A DNA stretch of 64,000 bases from contig JBMNJO010000025.1 in the NCBI GenBank assembly GCA_050951725.1, forward strand, positions 62,001 through 126,000, given 5' to 3'. The DNA comes from DTU052 sp050951725 (GTDB lineage Bacteria; Bacillota; Syntrophomonadia; Syntrophomonadales; DTU052). How positions within the stretch are numbered: position 1 is the stretch's first letter; each line of letters begins with the position of its first letter. Shown here one piece after another: positions 1-8,465 of this stretch. Position numbers and translations under genes: made by a program. The notes below the pieces were generated by a model, which did not search any database, was not told the origin of the DNA, and saw nothing but the letters and a program-made list of their open reading frames with translations.

Positions 1-400
1 TCTCATCGATCAACAGACAACTCTGCTCCTCACTGGTGATTACCTGGAGCAGGGGTCGAGTGAGAAGGAATTCTTCCGAGAAGATCTGCTTTTCAACTTC
101 CGTCACATCCAGGGATTGATTGGCAACTGCCTGAATATGCAGGAGCTGTCTTTTGTAGTTCCACTCATACATGGCCTTTGCTTCATCAATACCTTCGTAA
201 CACTGGAGTCTTATCAGAGGTACGTCTTTCATTCGGGCGAAAGCCTGGGCTATTGAGGTTTTGCCAACCCCGGCCGGACCTTCAACCAGAATCGGCTTGG
301 AAAGAGCCTGGGCTAAAAACAGAACAACAGCAGCGTTGTCATCACAGATATAACCAGCTTCCAGCATTCCTTGTTTTAAGGCATCCAATTCTTTTAACAC
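1..400 (-). CDS. MoxR-type AAA+ ATPase, partial (C-terminus off window)
   Basis: Open reading frame on the minus strand that starts at a GTG (398-400) behind a GGGAGGT ribosome site and runs off the left edge after about 133 codons. A Walker A motif GPAGVGKT lies near residue 40 and a Walker B-like LLIDE sits at the window edge. This spacing and the short N-terminal helix fit MoxR/CoxD-type AAA+ ATPases, which act as chaperones and often work with a VWA-domain partner. A VWA protein is encoded at 4544-6334, but not adjacent. It is divergent from lemA, with a gap of 121 bases that must hold both promoters. Only the N-terminal part is visible, so the subfamily is inferred. Confidence 0.8.
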   Translation of the reverse strand, partial: MLKELDALKQGMLEAGYICDDNAAVVLFLAQALSKPILVEGPAGVGKTSIAQAFARMKDVPLIRLQCYEGIDEAKAMYEWNYKRQLLHIQAVANQSLDVTEVEKQIFSEEFLLTRPLLQVITSEEQSCLLIDE

Positions 401-521
401 CCTGCAGACCTCCCAGGACAATTTTATAGGCAAAGGTATGCAACTATTATAAAATGATTAAGGAACAAATAGGTCTCTTACTGTATTATACTAACCAAAA
501 TGGGAACGAGGAGGTTGAAAC

Positions 522-1076
522 ATGAAAAAGCCGATCATAATCACGGCGGTTGTTCTTATTATTCTGGCACTCATCATGGGTAGCAGCTACAACAGCCTGG
601 TGGCCTTAAATGAATCGGTAGACGCCAAATGGGGTCAGGTGGAGAACAATCTGCAGCGACGTGCTGACCTTATCCCTAATCTGGTAGCCACAGTAAAGGG
701 ATATGCAGCCCACGAGGAAGACATCATGAATGAGATAGCCGATGCCCGCAGCCGTCTGGTAGGATCCGGAAGTGTGGGCGAGAAGGCAGAGGCAGAGGCA
801 GAACTGTCGAGTGCATTATCGCGCCTGCTGGTGGTGGTGGAGAACTATCCCAACCTGAAAGCCGATGCAAACTTCCGGCAGCTGCAGGATGACCTCGCCG
901 GAACTGAGAATCGTATCGCCACCTCACGTCGGGATTACAATGAAGCGGTACGGGTTTTGAACGCCAGGGTCAAAAGTTTTCCCACAGTGATATGGGCGAA
1001 GATGTTCGGATTTTCGGCTCGTGAGTACTTTGAAGCTGATGACTCCGCACAAAAGGTTCCCCAAGTTGAATTCTAG
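522..1076 (+). CDS. lemA: LemA family protein
   Basis: 184-residue protein with one N-terminal membrane segment (about residues 4-25) followed by the family signature around residues 35-65 (NESVDAKWGQVENNLQRR, then DLIPNLV) and a helical body. LemA proteins are small membrane-anchored proteins of uncertain biochemical role. The start has a GAGGAGG site ten bases upstream. It is followed after 15 bases by a TPM-domain gene, a pairing that is common in bacteria and suggests one transcript and a shared envelope function. Confidence 0.93.
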   Translation: MKKPIIITAVVLIILALIMGSSYNSLVALNESVDAKWGQVENNLQRRADLIPNLVATVKGYAAHEEDIMNEIADARSRLVGSGSVGEKAEAEAELSSALSRLLVVVENYPNLKADANFRQLQDDLAGTENRIATSRRDYNEAVRVLNARVKSFPTVIWAKMFGFSAREYFEADDSAQKVPQVEF

Positions 1077-1091
1077 TGATGAGGGATTAAT

Positions 1092-1886
1092 ATGACCTCC
1101 AAAATACTCAGTCACAACAGATCAGATCGATGGTCCGTGATGCGGGCCATCTTATCAATAATAACAGCGCTTTGCCTCCTTCTCGGATCAGCGGGGACGG
1201 TTTTGGCTGCCATCCCCCAGCCCACATCCGAATTCTATGTTTTGGACCAGGCCCAGGTCCTGAAAGCTGAAACCAGGTCCTACATTATAAATACCAGCAG
1301 CCAATTGGCCGAAGAAACCGGTGCGCAGGTCGCGGTTGTGACCCTGAGCAGCCTGGAGGACGAGCCGCTGGAGGAAGTTGCGTTGGGGATCCTCCGCGAA
1401 TGGGGACTGGGTGACAAAGAGAAGAACAACGGAGTCCTGATTCTGGTAGTGCCGGCGGAGAGGCAGTCGCGCATTGAAGTGGGATACGGGCTGGAGGGAG
1501 CACTGCCCGATGGCAAGACCGGGCGTATCCAGGATGAGCATATGATCCCTCTTTTTCAGCAGGAGGACTATGACCGCGGAATTCTCCAGGGTTACCAGGC
1601 CATTATCAGTGAGGTAGAGCAGGAGTACGGGGTAGAGGTAGGTTCTCACACCGCACCGTACCCGGCCGGATCTACCAGTAATGCCGATGAATCATTACCT
1701 CCCTGGGCGGTGGTATTGCTGGTCATTGGAGCCTTCATCCTCCTGTGGCTGGATCACCGTTTTTTGGGCGGCTTTATAACTGGTATGCTCTTCAGTATGC
1801 TTCTGCGCGGTAGAGGCGGCGGAGGAGGCGGCTTCGGCGGCGGTGGTGGTTCCGGTGGGGGCGGCGGCAGCAGCCGCGGCTGGTAA
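1092..1886 (+). CDS. TPM-domain membrane protein (YgcG-like)
   Basis: 264 residues. A signal peptide or anchor spans about residues 16-39, a TPM_phosphatase domain about 45-175 (it opens with the FYVLDQAQVL region and contains the GYGLEGALPDG motif), one or two membrane segments lie near 200-235, and the last 25 residues are a glycine-rich tail ending SSRGW. The family is exported or membrane bound, with assigned roles ranging from photosystem repair to acid phosphatase; the role here is unknown. A GAGGG site precedes ATG 1092; an internal ATG at 1140 is a possible alternative start. It is probably co-transcribed with lemA. Confidence 0.88.
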   Translation: MTSKILSHNRSDRWSVMRAILSIITALCLLLGSAGTVLAAIPQPTSEFYVLDQAQVLKAETRSYIINTSSQLAEETGAQVAVVTLSSLEDEPLEEVALGILREWGLGDKEKNNGVLILVVPAERQSRIEVGYGLEGALPDGKTGRIQDEHMIPLFQQEDYDRGILQGYQAIISEVEQEYGVEVGSHTAPYPAGSTSNADESLPPWAVVLLVIGAFILLWLDHRFLGGFITGMLFSMLLRGRGGGGGGFGGGGGSGGGGGSSRGW

Positions 1887-2151
1887 ACAAGAGATCCACG
1901 GATGATAGCTGCAGCCGGATTCCTAAGTGAATGTATGATTTGAAAATCCAACTATCCCAATATGAGCCATCAATTCAAAATGCTGTTATTAGCTCAGATA
2001 AATCTAATACGCAAGCAATATGCCGAATAAACAAGTAGGATAAATATCCAGGTCAATATTTTAAGAATTTACTTGTGAAAGTAGTTGCTAGAACAATGAC
2101 AATTCCATTATTATAATATTGTAATATTATAGGGCAATATGGATATTGTAG
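1887..2151. other. AT-rich intergenic region with two adjacent dyads
   Basis: No coding potential seen. Two palindromes lie just before the leader RNA: ATAATATT-GT-AATATTAT (2113-2130) and CAATAT-GG-ATATTG (2135-2148), with centres 20 bases apart. A weak promoter-like pair, TTGCTA (2085-2090) and TATTAT (2109-2114), has an 18-base spacer. The dyads could be operators or short RNA hairpins at the 5' end of the leader. Confidence 0.4.
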
Positions 2152-2249
2152 GGTGGATAAGGAGAAACCTTACATATGGTGGCTCCGAAGAACCAATATT
2201 TTGTTGTGATTGAATTAGAGTATTCTGGCTACAAAATATTGGTTTTTTT
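2152..2249 (+). promoter_or_regulatory. Leader RNA element 1 with attenuator terminator
   Basis: A structured leader that closely resembles a second one at 2735-2828. The shared 5' domain (2152-2195) has GGTGGAT, a small hairpin TAAGG-AGAAA-CCTTA, then ATGGTGGCT and ACCA. It runs straight into an intrinsic terminator: arms 2191-2204 and 2231-2244 pair perfectly over 14 bases and are followed by seven T. The upstream TGGT can pair with ACCA at the base of the terminator, as an antiterminator would. I cannot assign it to a named riboswitch or T-box class. Confidence 0.65.
2191..2249 (+). terminator. Intrinsic terminator inside leader 1
   Basis: Arms AACCAATATTTTGT and ACAAAATATTGGTT pair over 14 bases and are followed by a T tract. 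It lies 45 bases before the DUF2294 start codon, so it would control that gene rather than end the upstream one. Confidence 0.7.
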
Positions 2250-2293
2250 GATCTATATAAGAAGGGTCTGTTATAAGAGGGGAGTGAAATGCA

Positions 2294-2707
2294 GTGGCGA
2301 CGCTGGAGAGAGAGAACACCATTAGATATACCAGTGATAGAAAGAGACTCAACGAACAACAAAGAAAACAGCTGCAGCATGAACTCAAAATTTATATGGA
2401 ACAGTATTTTAAAGCTAAACTGGGAAAGGGAGTGGACCATACCAAGGTTGTCATCTGGGACGATATGCTCGTTATCAGAGGGGAGAGGTTTCTTACCGAG
2501 CCGGAACGATACATAGTTGAAACCCCGGCCGGAAAGGAGGTTGTCCGGGCGGCGCGGATGCAGGTTGCCAAACAGCATTCGATTGATAATAATCCATATT
2601 TTGAGGAGGTTTTGAATGCCAAGGCCCTTCATCAGGTTTATGACGTTGAACCGGAGAACGACTTCTGGATGCATGTCGTCGTGTTTGACCGCAAACTGAC
2701 CGAATAG
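2294..2707 (+). CDS. MpsC/DUF2294 family protein
   Basis: 137 residues, GTG start behind an AGAGGGGAG site. The sequence carries the DUF2294 pattern: a YFKAKLGKG block (about residues 36-44), then VVIWDDMLVI, an F-L-T-x-x-E segment and a terminal WMHVVVFD. DUF2294 has been renamed after MpsC, a component of a sodium-translocating membrane-potential system, but most members have no tested function. It sits directly behind leader RNA 1 and directly before leader RNA 2, so it and the alcohol dehydrogenase are likely to answer to the same signal. Confidence 0.78.
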   Translation: MATLERENTIRYTSDRKRLNEQQRKQLQHELKIYMEQYFKAKLGKGVDHTKVVIWDDMLVIRGERFLTEPERYIVETPAGKEVVRAARMQVAKQHSIDNNPYFEEVLNAKALHQVYDVEPENDFWMHVVVFDRKLTE

Positions 2708-2713
2708 TATTAA
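2685..2713 (+). promoter_or_regulatory. Sigma-A promoter for leader 2
   Basis: TTGACC (2685-2690), a 17-base spacer and TATTAA (2708-2713). It overlaps the end of the DUF2294 gene and would start transcription about 15 bases before leader element 2. Confidence 0.55.
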
Positions 2714-2734
2714 TCAAAACTTCATAATAATCCT

Positions 2735-2828
2735 GGTGGATTAAGAAGAAACCTTAATGGTGGCTTCAAAAAAGACCAGTGTTCTTACGGAAGACCCTTT
2801 AATGCTTGTAAGGACATTGGCTTTTTTT
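2735..2828 (+). promoter_or_regulatory. Leader RNA element 2 with attenuator terminator
   Basis: Second copy of the element at 2152-2249. The first 44 positions align closely: GGTGGAT, a TTAAG/CTTAA hairpin with an AGAAA-containing loop, ATGGTGGCT and ACCA. The hairpin pairs differ between copies yet remain complementary. The terminator arms 2776-2788 and 2808-2820 pair over 13 bases with two G-U pairs and end in seven T, although their sequence differs from copy 1. Conserved structure with changed sequence supports a functional RNA. Confidence 0.65.
2776..2828 (+). terminator. Intrinsic terminator inside leader 2
   Basis: CCAGTGTTCTTAC pairs with GTAAGGACATTGG, with two wobble pairs, and is followed by C and seven T. 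It lies 88 bases before the alcohol dehydrogenase start. Confidence 0.7.
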
Positions 2829-2915
2829 GTTTTGGAGCAAGAATCGAAACAAAAAGAGGTGATGTGCAAGCGGGTTTCATGTAGTTTATCCAAAATAATT
2901 AGGGAGGTCGTTAAA

Positions 2916-3971
2916 GTGGCAGATACTATGAAAGCATTGGTGTACCGCGGACCTGAAAAGATAGGTCTGGAGGATGTTCCCGTTCCCAAAATAATTGAAC
3001 CCGACGACGCTATTGTCAGGGTGACTACCTCTACCATATGTGGGACGGATATTCACATATGGCATGGCGGAATGCCCGAAGTGGAAGCTCCCAGGATCAT
3101 CGGCCATGAGTTTTGCGGTGAAGTGGTTGAAGTTGGGCCGGCAGTAAGAAATGCAAAGGTGGGAGACAAGGTAGCGGTCTCCTGTGTAACCCAGTGTGGC
3201 GAATGTTTCTATTGTGTGCGGGGCATTTATTCTCATTGTACAACTGGAAGCTGGATTTTCGGTTACATGATTGATGGCTGCCAGGCGGAATATGTTCGGG
3301 TTCCTCATGCAAACCTAGGTATGCACAGCATTCCCGATGGGTTGACTGAGGAAGATGTCCTTTTTGTGGGGGATATCTTATCCACTGGCTACTTCGGCGC
3401 GGAACAAGCATGCATTGAGCCGGGTGATACCGTGGCCGTGATGGGCACAGGTCCAGTAGGGAACTGTGCAATGGCTACTGCCAGGCTGTGGGGACCGTCT
3501 CGCATTATTGCTGTTGATATGATTCAGGAACGGCTGGACTTCGCAGTAAAGAACGGGTATGCGGATATTGGTCTTAATCCGGGCAAGGTCAATGTTGCTG
3601 AAGCAATCCGGGAAATGACCGGTGGCCGGGGCGCTGACCGCTGCATTGAAGCTGTAGGCGCTAAGGGGACATACGAATTGGCTCTGGATGCGGTCAGACC
3701 AGGCGGCAATGTATCTATAATCGGGGTATTTGAGCAGCCGCAGGTTCTGCCGATGAACACTCTGTGGATCAAAAATATCAGGATCAGTATGGGTCTGGTT
3801 AACGCCAACCGGATTCCGGAACTGATCAACCTGATCCAATCCGGGAAGATCAATACCAATCCGCTGATTACCCATCGTGCCCCATTGAACGACATTATCA
3901 AAGGATATGATGTGTTCGGCAACAAGAAGGACAACGTGCTTAAGTGGGTCGTAACCCCCTATGAGAAATAA
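2916..3971 (+). CDS. Zinc-dependent medium-chain alcohol dehydrogenase
   Basis: 351 residues of the MDR superfamily. The catalytic zinc site is C42 plus the GHE motif (H64, E65). The structural zinc cysteines C94, C97, C100 and C108 have the normal spacing. The Rossmann motif GTGPVG is near residue 180. The overall pattern is like secondary-alcohol dehydrogenases of thermophilic clostridia and threonine or butanediol dehydrogenases, but the substrate cannot be read from sequence. The GTG at 2916 is chosen because AGGGAGG lies eight bases upstream; a longer frame from 2757 would translate the leader RNA. Control by leader element 2 is inferred. Confidence 0.87.
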   Translation: MADTMKALVYRGPEKIGLEDVPVPKIIEPDDAIVRVTTSTICGTDIHIWHGGMPEVEAPRIIGHEFCGEVVEVGPAVRNAKVGDKVAVSCVTQCGECFYCVRGIYSHCTTGSWIFGYMIDGCQAEYVRVPHANLGMHSIPDGLTEEDVLFVGDILSTGYFGAEQACIEPGDTVAVMGTGPVGNCAMATARLWGPSRIIAVDMIQERLDFAVKNGYADIGLNPGKVNVAEAIREMTGGRGADRCIEAVGAKGTYELALDAVRPGGNVSIIGVFEQPQVLPMNTLWIKNIRISMGLVNANRIPELINLIQSGKINTNPLITHRAPLNDIIKGYDVFGNKKDNVLKWVVTPYEK

Positions 3972-4050
3972 ACTTACCGGAATGATACCTACATATAAAC
4001 CAATCGAATAAATTTCCTGTGTGCATTTACCACAGGATTCATGCTTAAAC

Positions 4051-4089
4051 AGCCGCCTGCTTATTATGTAACAGGGCGGCTCCTTTTTC
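4051..4089 (+). terminator. Intrinsic terminator after alcohol dehydrogenase
   Basis: AGCCGCCTG and CAGGGCGGCT form a GC-rich stem with one bulged G around a 12-base loop, followed by CCTTTTT. Confidence 0.7.
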
Positions 4090-4543
4090 GGATTCATGTT
4101 TTTACCCCTCCCGTCAGAGCAGACTCAGGCAATAGGAGACCGCCAATAATACAGATGGCTATTGACTTGGTAACTGCAGCTCAGGGTACAATGAAATCAA
4201 TGCGTTTATTGGCAGGATTTTACGCTGACACGAAGAGGAAGATACACTATAATCAGGATAAACCCGTCAATGGATATTAATGGAACAGTGATTGCTGTCA
4301 ATGCCGCGATAAACAGCTCCCGCACATTTCACGCACTCAACCAGTTTAAACTGCGGTAATCCACAGGGGGAACACAAGTGCGCATCAGAGATATTTTTCC
4401 CCGTGTTATAGTAAATATTAACAATATGTGCGATGCATTTGTCCGTTGCTGTCCTTGATCCGATTGTTTCACACATTGGTAGGAGCGGACTTTCAGAAAG
4501 TCAATCCCGATTATTGAAACACCTTCTGATGGAGGGGAGAATT
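4090..4543. other. Intergenic region before VWA gene
   Basis: No confident gene on the plus strand. An in-frame extension of the VWA gene back to ATG 4433 has no ribosome site. On the minus strand a short frame with two CxxC pairs crosses the region and is listed separately. No clear promoter was seen. Confidence 0.4.
4267..4476 (-). CDS. Possible small zinc-ribbon protein (doubtful)
   Basis: A minus-strand frame of up to 69 codons contains CSPCG followed nine residues later by CVKC, the spacing of a zinc ribbon, with the intervening LPQFKLVE resembling short treble-clef proteins. No ribosome site precedes the only ATG, which lies inside the VWA upstream region, so the true start is unclear and may be an internal TTG. 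It could be a chance frame. The paired cysteines are the only support. Confidence 0.25.
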   Translation of the reverse strand: MCETIGSRTATDKCIAHIVNIYYNTGKNISDAHLCSPCGLPQFKLVECVKCAGAVYRGIDSNHCSINIH

Positions 4544-6334
4544 GTGACCAATGGCAGAAGTCATGAGGAAAGACAGGACGCGTACAATACCGCCAAATCG
4601 ATTGGTAATTACCTCAACATGTATTTTGAGAAGGGTGAAGGGGTACGGCTTGGTGAAAGCTGTGTAGCAAGTCTCAAAGTGCACGAAGTAGGTACAGTTC
4701 TTAAAGGGCACGTCAAGATTTTTACCAATCAGGATGCCGGTCAGACTTTACTGGAATACATTGAGCCGGAAAAGGTGGTTAACCTTAATGTATTCCACAA
4801 GCCGGGTGTGCTTGACCCATGCGCGGTCGGACTCAAGATCTGGTCGGCCATAGAAGACTATATCACCATGGAGATTCCCCGTCTTACTGCTGCTGAAGAT
4901 GAAAAACTGGAATACATGATTGACTATGCCATGAAGCTGCAGGTTTCCACCAGAGGAGGTAAGGGCCTCGTATGGGACCTGGTTTCCGGCAAGGCCCTGC
5001 CGCTTGAAGCCCCGCAGCGCGGCGCCAATTATGTACAGATACTTGGCAAATTAAGCAGTGATAAGTACGGTATAATCCTGCCGATTGCCGAAGCAGCAGA
5101 AGAGGCCATTACCGAAGCCGGTCTTGAGCTGGGTAAGGTTAAACGGATTTCACACATCATGGCCAAGCCCAAAGAGAAACAGGAAGGCGGCGCAAGCATC
5201 CCCATACCCTGGAGAAAGTTTAAAAATGCCAATTACCAGTTAATGAAGGAGAACCAGAATCAATTGGTAATGAAACTGGCAGAGAAATTCGGCAGCATAG
5301 AGGACCTGGAGGATTTTGTTGAGACCTTTTCCACCAACTTGTTTAAGCGAAACGCCCAAAACGACCAGAAGCGCAAATGGGGCGACCTTAACGAGTATAC
5401 TGAACAGTTGAAAGAATTGGGTTTGATTAAGGATACCTGGTTGGGACCGGTTTTGACTAAAGACGGCAAGGAAATGCAGCAGTATCTAATCAAACACAAA
5501 TGCGAGCTGGAAGCTGAGATGCGTCGCAAGATCAGGCACGCCCCGGGCAGTTCAGGACGTCACCAAAAAATGGGCGGTAGTTCGCAGAAGATGTCAAGCC
5601 AGGAATTCGTCAACCGAAACAAGACCATCAGGTTGAACACCCGTTCCTGGACCGGAGATTTAGCTGTTCCGGAGACGGTTATTCAGGCCAGGAAAAACAG
5701 CCTTATGAGGAATGACGGACGGTTAAAGATCTCCAAGGACGACCTGTATATCTACCGGAAGCGTTCTTATGTGCCAGTGGATATCTGTCTGCTGATTGAT
5801 GCCAGCGGCAGTATGTCCGGTGAAAAGCGCCAGGCGGCCTGCTACCTTGCGGAACACCTGCTCCTTACCGGAAAGGAAAGGGTGGCGGTAGTTACCTTTC
5901 AGGAGATGAGGTCCCATATAGTTGTTCCGTTTACCAGGCGCCAGCAGGACTTGATTCGCGGATTGAAGCGCATCCGACCTGGAGGTATGACTCCTTTGGC
6001 AGACGGAATAGTAACTGCTGTTGACTTGATATCATCCTCCCGGGTCCACAATCCAACCCTGGTTTTAATAACTGACGGCTTGCCGAATTATCCCTTATGG
6101 AGCTTTGATCCCGAGAAGGATGCCCTGGAAGCGGCTGCCCGCATAGCGAAGAACAAGATCAGGCTGCTTTGTATAGGGGTCGAAGCCAACCGCCGATTTC
6201 TGGAAAGGTTGGCCGAGGTCGGACAAGGGAAGCTATTTGTGGTAGATGACCTCAATCGCAGCAATCTAATTAATATCGTCAAGCATGAAAAGCGTCTTAT
6301 GAATCTTACCGAAAAAACTTCGGTTGTTAAATGA
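4544..6334 (+). CDS. VWA-domain protein (CoxE/ChlD-like)
   Basis: 596 residues from a GTG preceded by GGAGGGG with good spacing; the reading frame is open to 4433 but without a ribosome site. The C-terminal third is a von Willebrand A domain (about residues 413-580) with an intact metal-ion-dependent adhesion site: DASGSMS near 419, a threonine in GGMTPLADG, and TDGLPN. The N-terminal 400 residues are helical and not assigned. VWA proteins of this type usually partner MoxR-like ATPases to remodel or load metal into client proteins; a partial one is encoded at 1-400. The client is not apparent. Confidence 0.82.
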   Translation: MTNGRSHEERQDAYNTAKSIGNYLNMYFEKGEGVRLGESCVASLKVHEVGTVLKGHVKIFTNQDAGQTLLEYIEPEKVVNLNVFHKPGVLDPCAVGLKIWSAIEDYITMEIPRLTAAEDEKLEYMIDYAMKLQVSTRGGKGLVWDLVSGKALPLEAPQRGANYVQILGKLSSDKYGIILPIAEAAEEAITEAGLELGKVKRISHIMAKPKEKQEGGASIPIPWRKFKNANYQLMKENQNQLVMKLAEKFGSIEDLEDFVETFSTNLFKRNAQNDQKRKWGDLNEYTEQLKELGLIKDTWLGPVLTKDGKEMQQYLIKHKCELEAEMRRKIRHAPGSSGRHQKMGGSSQKMSSQEFVNRNKTIRLNTRSWTGDLAVPETVIQARKNSLMRNDGRLKISKDDLYIYRKRSYVPVDICLLIDASGSMSGEKRQAACYLAEHLLLTGKERVAVVTFQEMRSHIVVPFTRRQQDLIRGLKRIRPGGMTPLADGIVTAVDLISSSRVHNPTLVLITDGLPNYPLWSFDPEKDALEAAARIAKNKIRLLCIGVEANRRFLERLAEVGQGKLFVVDDLNRSNLINIVKHEKRLMNLTEKTSVVK

Positions 6335-6539
6335 TCCTGTCATGTATCCAGCAACTTTATTGACCAATGATCGTGATAGAGGCCCAAAAAGCAAAATGGA
6401 AAGGTCAGGGAGGATTTGTACGCAAAAAAAAGAATTCTTGCATTGGTTGGTCGCCAGACGCACTATTATTGACATTTTGTAGTTTACGCAGCCGTTGTTG
6501 TCCGATAGGTAACCATTTGGTTATCTCGAGGGGGTTAAT

Positions 6540-7667
6540 ATGCGCAGGGTCAGTTTGGAGTATGTGGAACCCGGAATGAAAGTAGGGCGGACCATCTACA
6601 GTACTGAAGGTCGTCCCCTTCTGGTTTCGGGAATGGTGTTAAATGAGAATTATATCCAGCGTCTCAGGGATTATGGTATCGGCTCTATCATAATAAAAGA
6701 CGATATGTTCGAGGAGATTGAAGAACCACCGGATATAATCTCCGAGCAGACTCGATTGGAATCAGTGAAAACAGTAAGAGAGGTATTCAGAAATTTTGAG
6801 ACCAAGAAACGGATTGACCTCAAAACCGTTCAAGAGACGGTAAACAATCTTATCGACGAAGTTCTGAGCAATCGTGATCTCCTGATGAATTTTTCTGATA
6901 TCAGGAGTTACGATGATTATACCTTTTGTCATTCGGTTCAGGTGTGTGTCCTGTCAATTATAACCGGACTGTCAATGGGACTTGACCAGTTAAAACTTAA
7001 GGAATTAGGTGCCGGAGCGCTGATCCATGATATTGGCAAGACCCGCCTGGACAAGGAACTGCTTAACAAGCCGGGGCAACTGACCCCCGAAGAATACAAT
7101 GAGATCAAGCGTCATTCAGAAACTGGGTTTGAGATTCTGCGTGCCAATCGTGAGATGTCACTGCTTTCTGCTCATATAGCCTTCCAGCATCATGAACGTT
7201 GGGATGGCCAGGGTTACCCGCGTGGCCTGCGCGGGGAGGAGATACACCCGTATTCACGAATTGTTTCGGTTGCGGATGTGTTTGATGCTCTGGTAGCTGA
7301 CAGACCGTACCGTAAAGCGTTCTCCACCAACCAGGCAATTTCTCTAATGCGCCGCATGTCCGGCACTCAGTTTGAACCAACTATACTGGAAGTCCTTATT
7401 TCTAATATCGCTGAATTCCCGATTGGAAGCGTGGTTACGCTGAGTTCGGGAGAGATTGCTGTGGTCGTTGATACCAATAAAGAAAAGCCGACCCAGCCGG
7501 TGGTCAGGGTGGTATTCAACAAGCGCTGGAAGCCTTTGACCACTGTACGGGAAATCGATCTGATCAAGGATACCTCAGTTCAGATCAGCAGGATACTCAC
7601 CGAAGCGGAGGTTTCGCAGCTGTTCAAGGGGGTTCTGCCTGATAAACAGACTGCGACCATCAGCTGA
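6540..7667 (+). CDS. HD-GYP domain protein, probable c-di-GMP phosphodiesterase
   Basis: 375 residues with ATG behind GAGGGGG. The HD motif appears in LIHDIGK (about residue 162) and the GYP signature in HHERWDGQGYP (about residues 219-229), followed by DVFDALVADRPYR. All hallmark residues of an active HD-GYP phosphodiesterase are present. The N-terminal 120 residues resemble the short DUF3391-like segment often found before HD-GYP. No receiver domain is present, so input is likely through the N-terminal part or expression level. It stands alone, with 205 bases upstream and 29 bases before the next gene. Confidence 0.92.
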   Translation: MRRVSLEYVEPGMKVGRTIYSTEGRPLLVSGMVLNENYIQRLRDYGIGSIIIKDDMFEEIEEPPDIISEQTRLESVKTVREVFRNFETKKRIDLKTVQETVNNLIDEVLSNRDLLMNFSDIRSYDDYTFCHSVQVCVLSIITGLSMGLDQLKLKELGAGALIHDIGKTRLDKELLNKPGQLTPEEYNEIKRHSETGFEILRANREMSLLSAHIAFQHHERWDGQGYPRGLRGEEIHPYSRIVSVADVFDALVADRPYRKAFSTNQAISLMRRMSGTQFEPTILEVLISNIAEFPIGSVVTLSSGEIAVVVDTNKEKPTQPVVRVVFNKRWKPLTTVREIDLIKDTSVQISRILTEAEVSQLFKGVLPDKQTATIS

Positions 7668-7696
7668 CGGAATTCAATTTACAGAGTGTAAACAAT

Positions 7697-8371
7697 ATGG
7701 AAATTGCAGGACTATTTGTAACCGCATTTATTGTCGGGCTTTCCGGGGCCATGATGCCCGGCCCCTTATTGACCGTCACCATCGGGGAGAGTGCACGCCA
7801 TGGTATGGTAGCAGCACCGCTTATCGTACTGGGCCATATCATTCTTGAACTCCTGTTGGTGATAGCATTGGTGATGGGTCTGGCCGGGGCATTAAGCTCT
7901 GGTATCCCCCAATGGCTGGCGATATTTGGCGGAGTCATTATGTTTTGGATGGGCTGGGGAATGATCAAGGATGTATTGTCCAGGCGGGTGTCTTTGCCTT
8001 CAAACCAGAGCGCTGTCGAAGGTGATACTGAAAACAATACCGCATTTGGTCATGACAAGTCTGGCCGGTTCAGGATGAGACTGGTCGTATTGGGAATCCT
8101 GGTTAGCGTTGCCAACCCCTATTGGATTTTGTGGTGGGCTACCGTTGGCTTGGGATATATTACTATGGCCACCAAAACAGGGTTTACAGGAATGGCTTCT
8201 TTTTTTACTGGACATGTTCTTTCCGATTTTGTCTGGTATGTTATGATCGGCCTCGCTGTGTCTGGGGGGCGCAGGTTCTTTAATGACACGGCGTACAGAG
8301 GCATTCTTTTAGTCTGTGGATTCTTGTTGTTCGGGATTGGAGGGTATTTTATCTATTATGGCGTATTTTAG
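7697..8371 (+). CDS. LysE-family translocator
   Basis: 224-residue membrane protein with about six hydrophobic segments and the LysE/RhtB N-terminal signature around residues 8-25 (GLSGAMMPGPLLTVTIG). The family exports amino acids or related small metabolites by proton antiport. The substrate is unknown. It follows the HD-GYP gene after 29 bases and may be co-transcribed, although the ribosome site is weak. Confidence 0.88.
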   Translation: MEIAGLFVTAFIVGLSGAMMPGPLLTVTIGESARHGMVAAPLIVLGHIILELLLVIALVMGLAGALSSGIPQWLAIFGGVIMFWMGWGMIKDVLSRRVSLPSNQSAVEGDTENNTAFGHDKSGRFRMRLVVLGILVSVANPYWILWWATVGLGYITMATKTGFTGMASFFTGHVLSDFVWYVMIGLAVSGGRRFFNDTAYRGILLVCGFLLFGIGGYFIYYGVF

Positions 8372-8465
8372 AATGTAGTGGCCTGAACTGAAACGCGACC
8401 CAAAAAAATCTTCTACAGTGAAGCGACAGTAAGATGCACCATATGAGACAGAACAGCAACACCTC

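Noticed and set aside
2152..2828. T-box riboswitch interpretation of the two leaders
   Set aside because: The AGGGTGGNACCGCG box and specifier loop are absent, and the downstream genes are not aminoacyl-tRNA synthetase or amino-acid genes.
2757..2915. N-terminal extension of the alcohol dehydrogenase
   Set aside because: It lies inside the leader RNA and terminator and lacks a ribosome site; GTG 2916 has a strong one.
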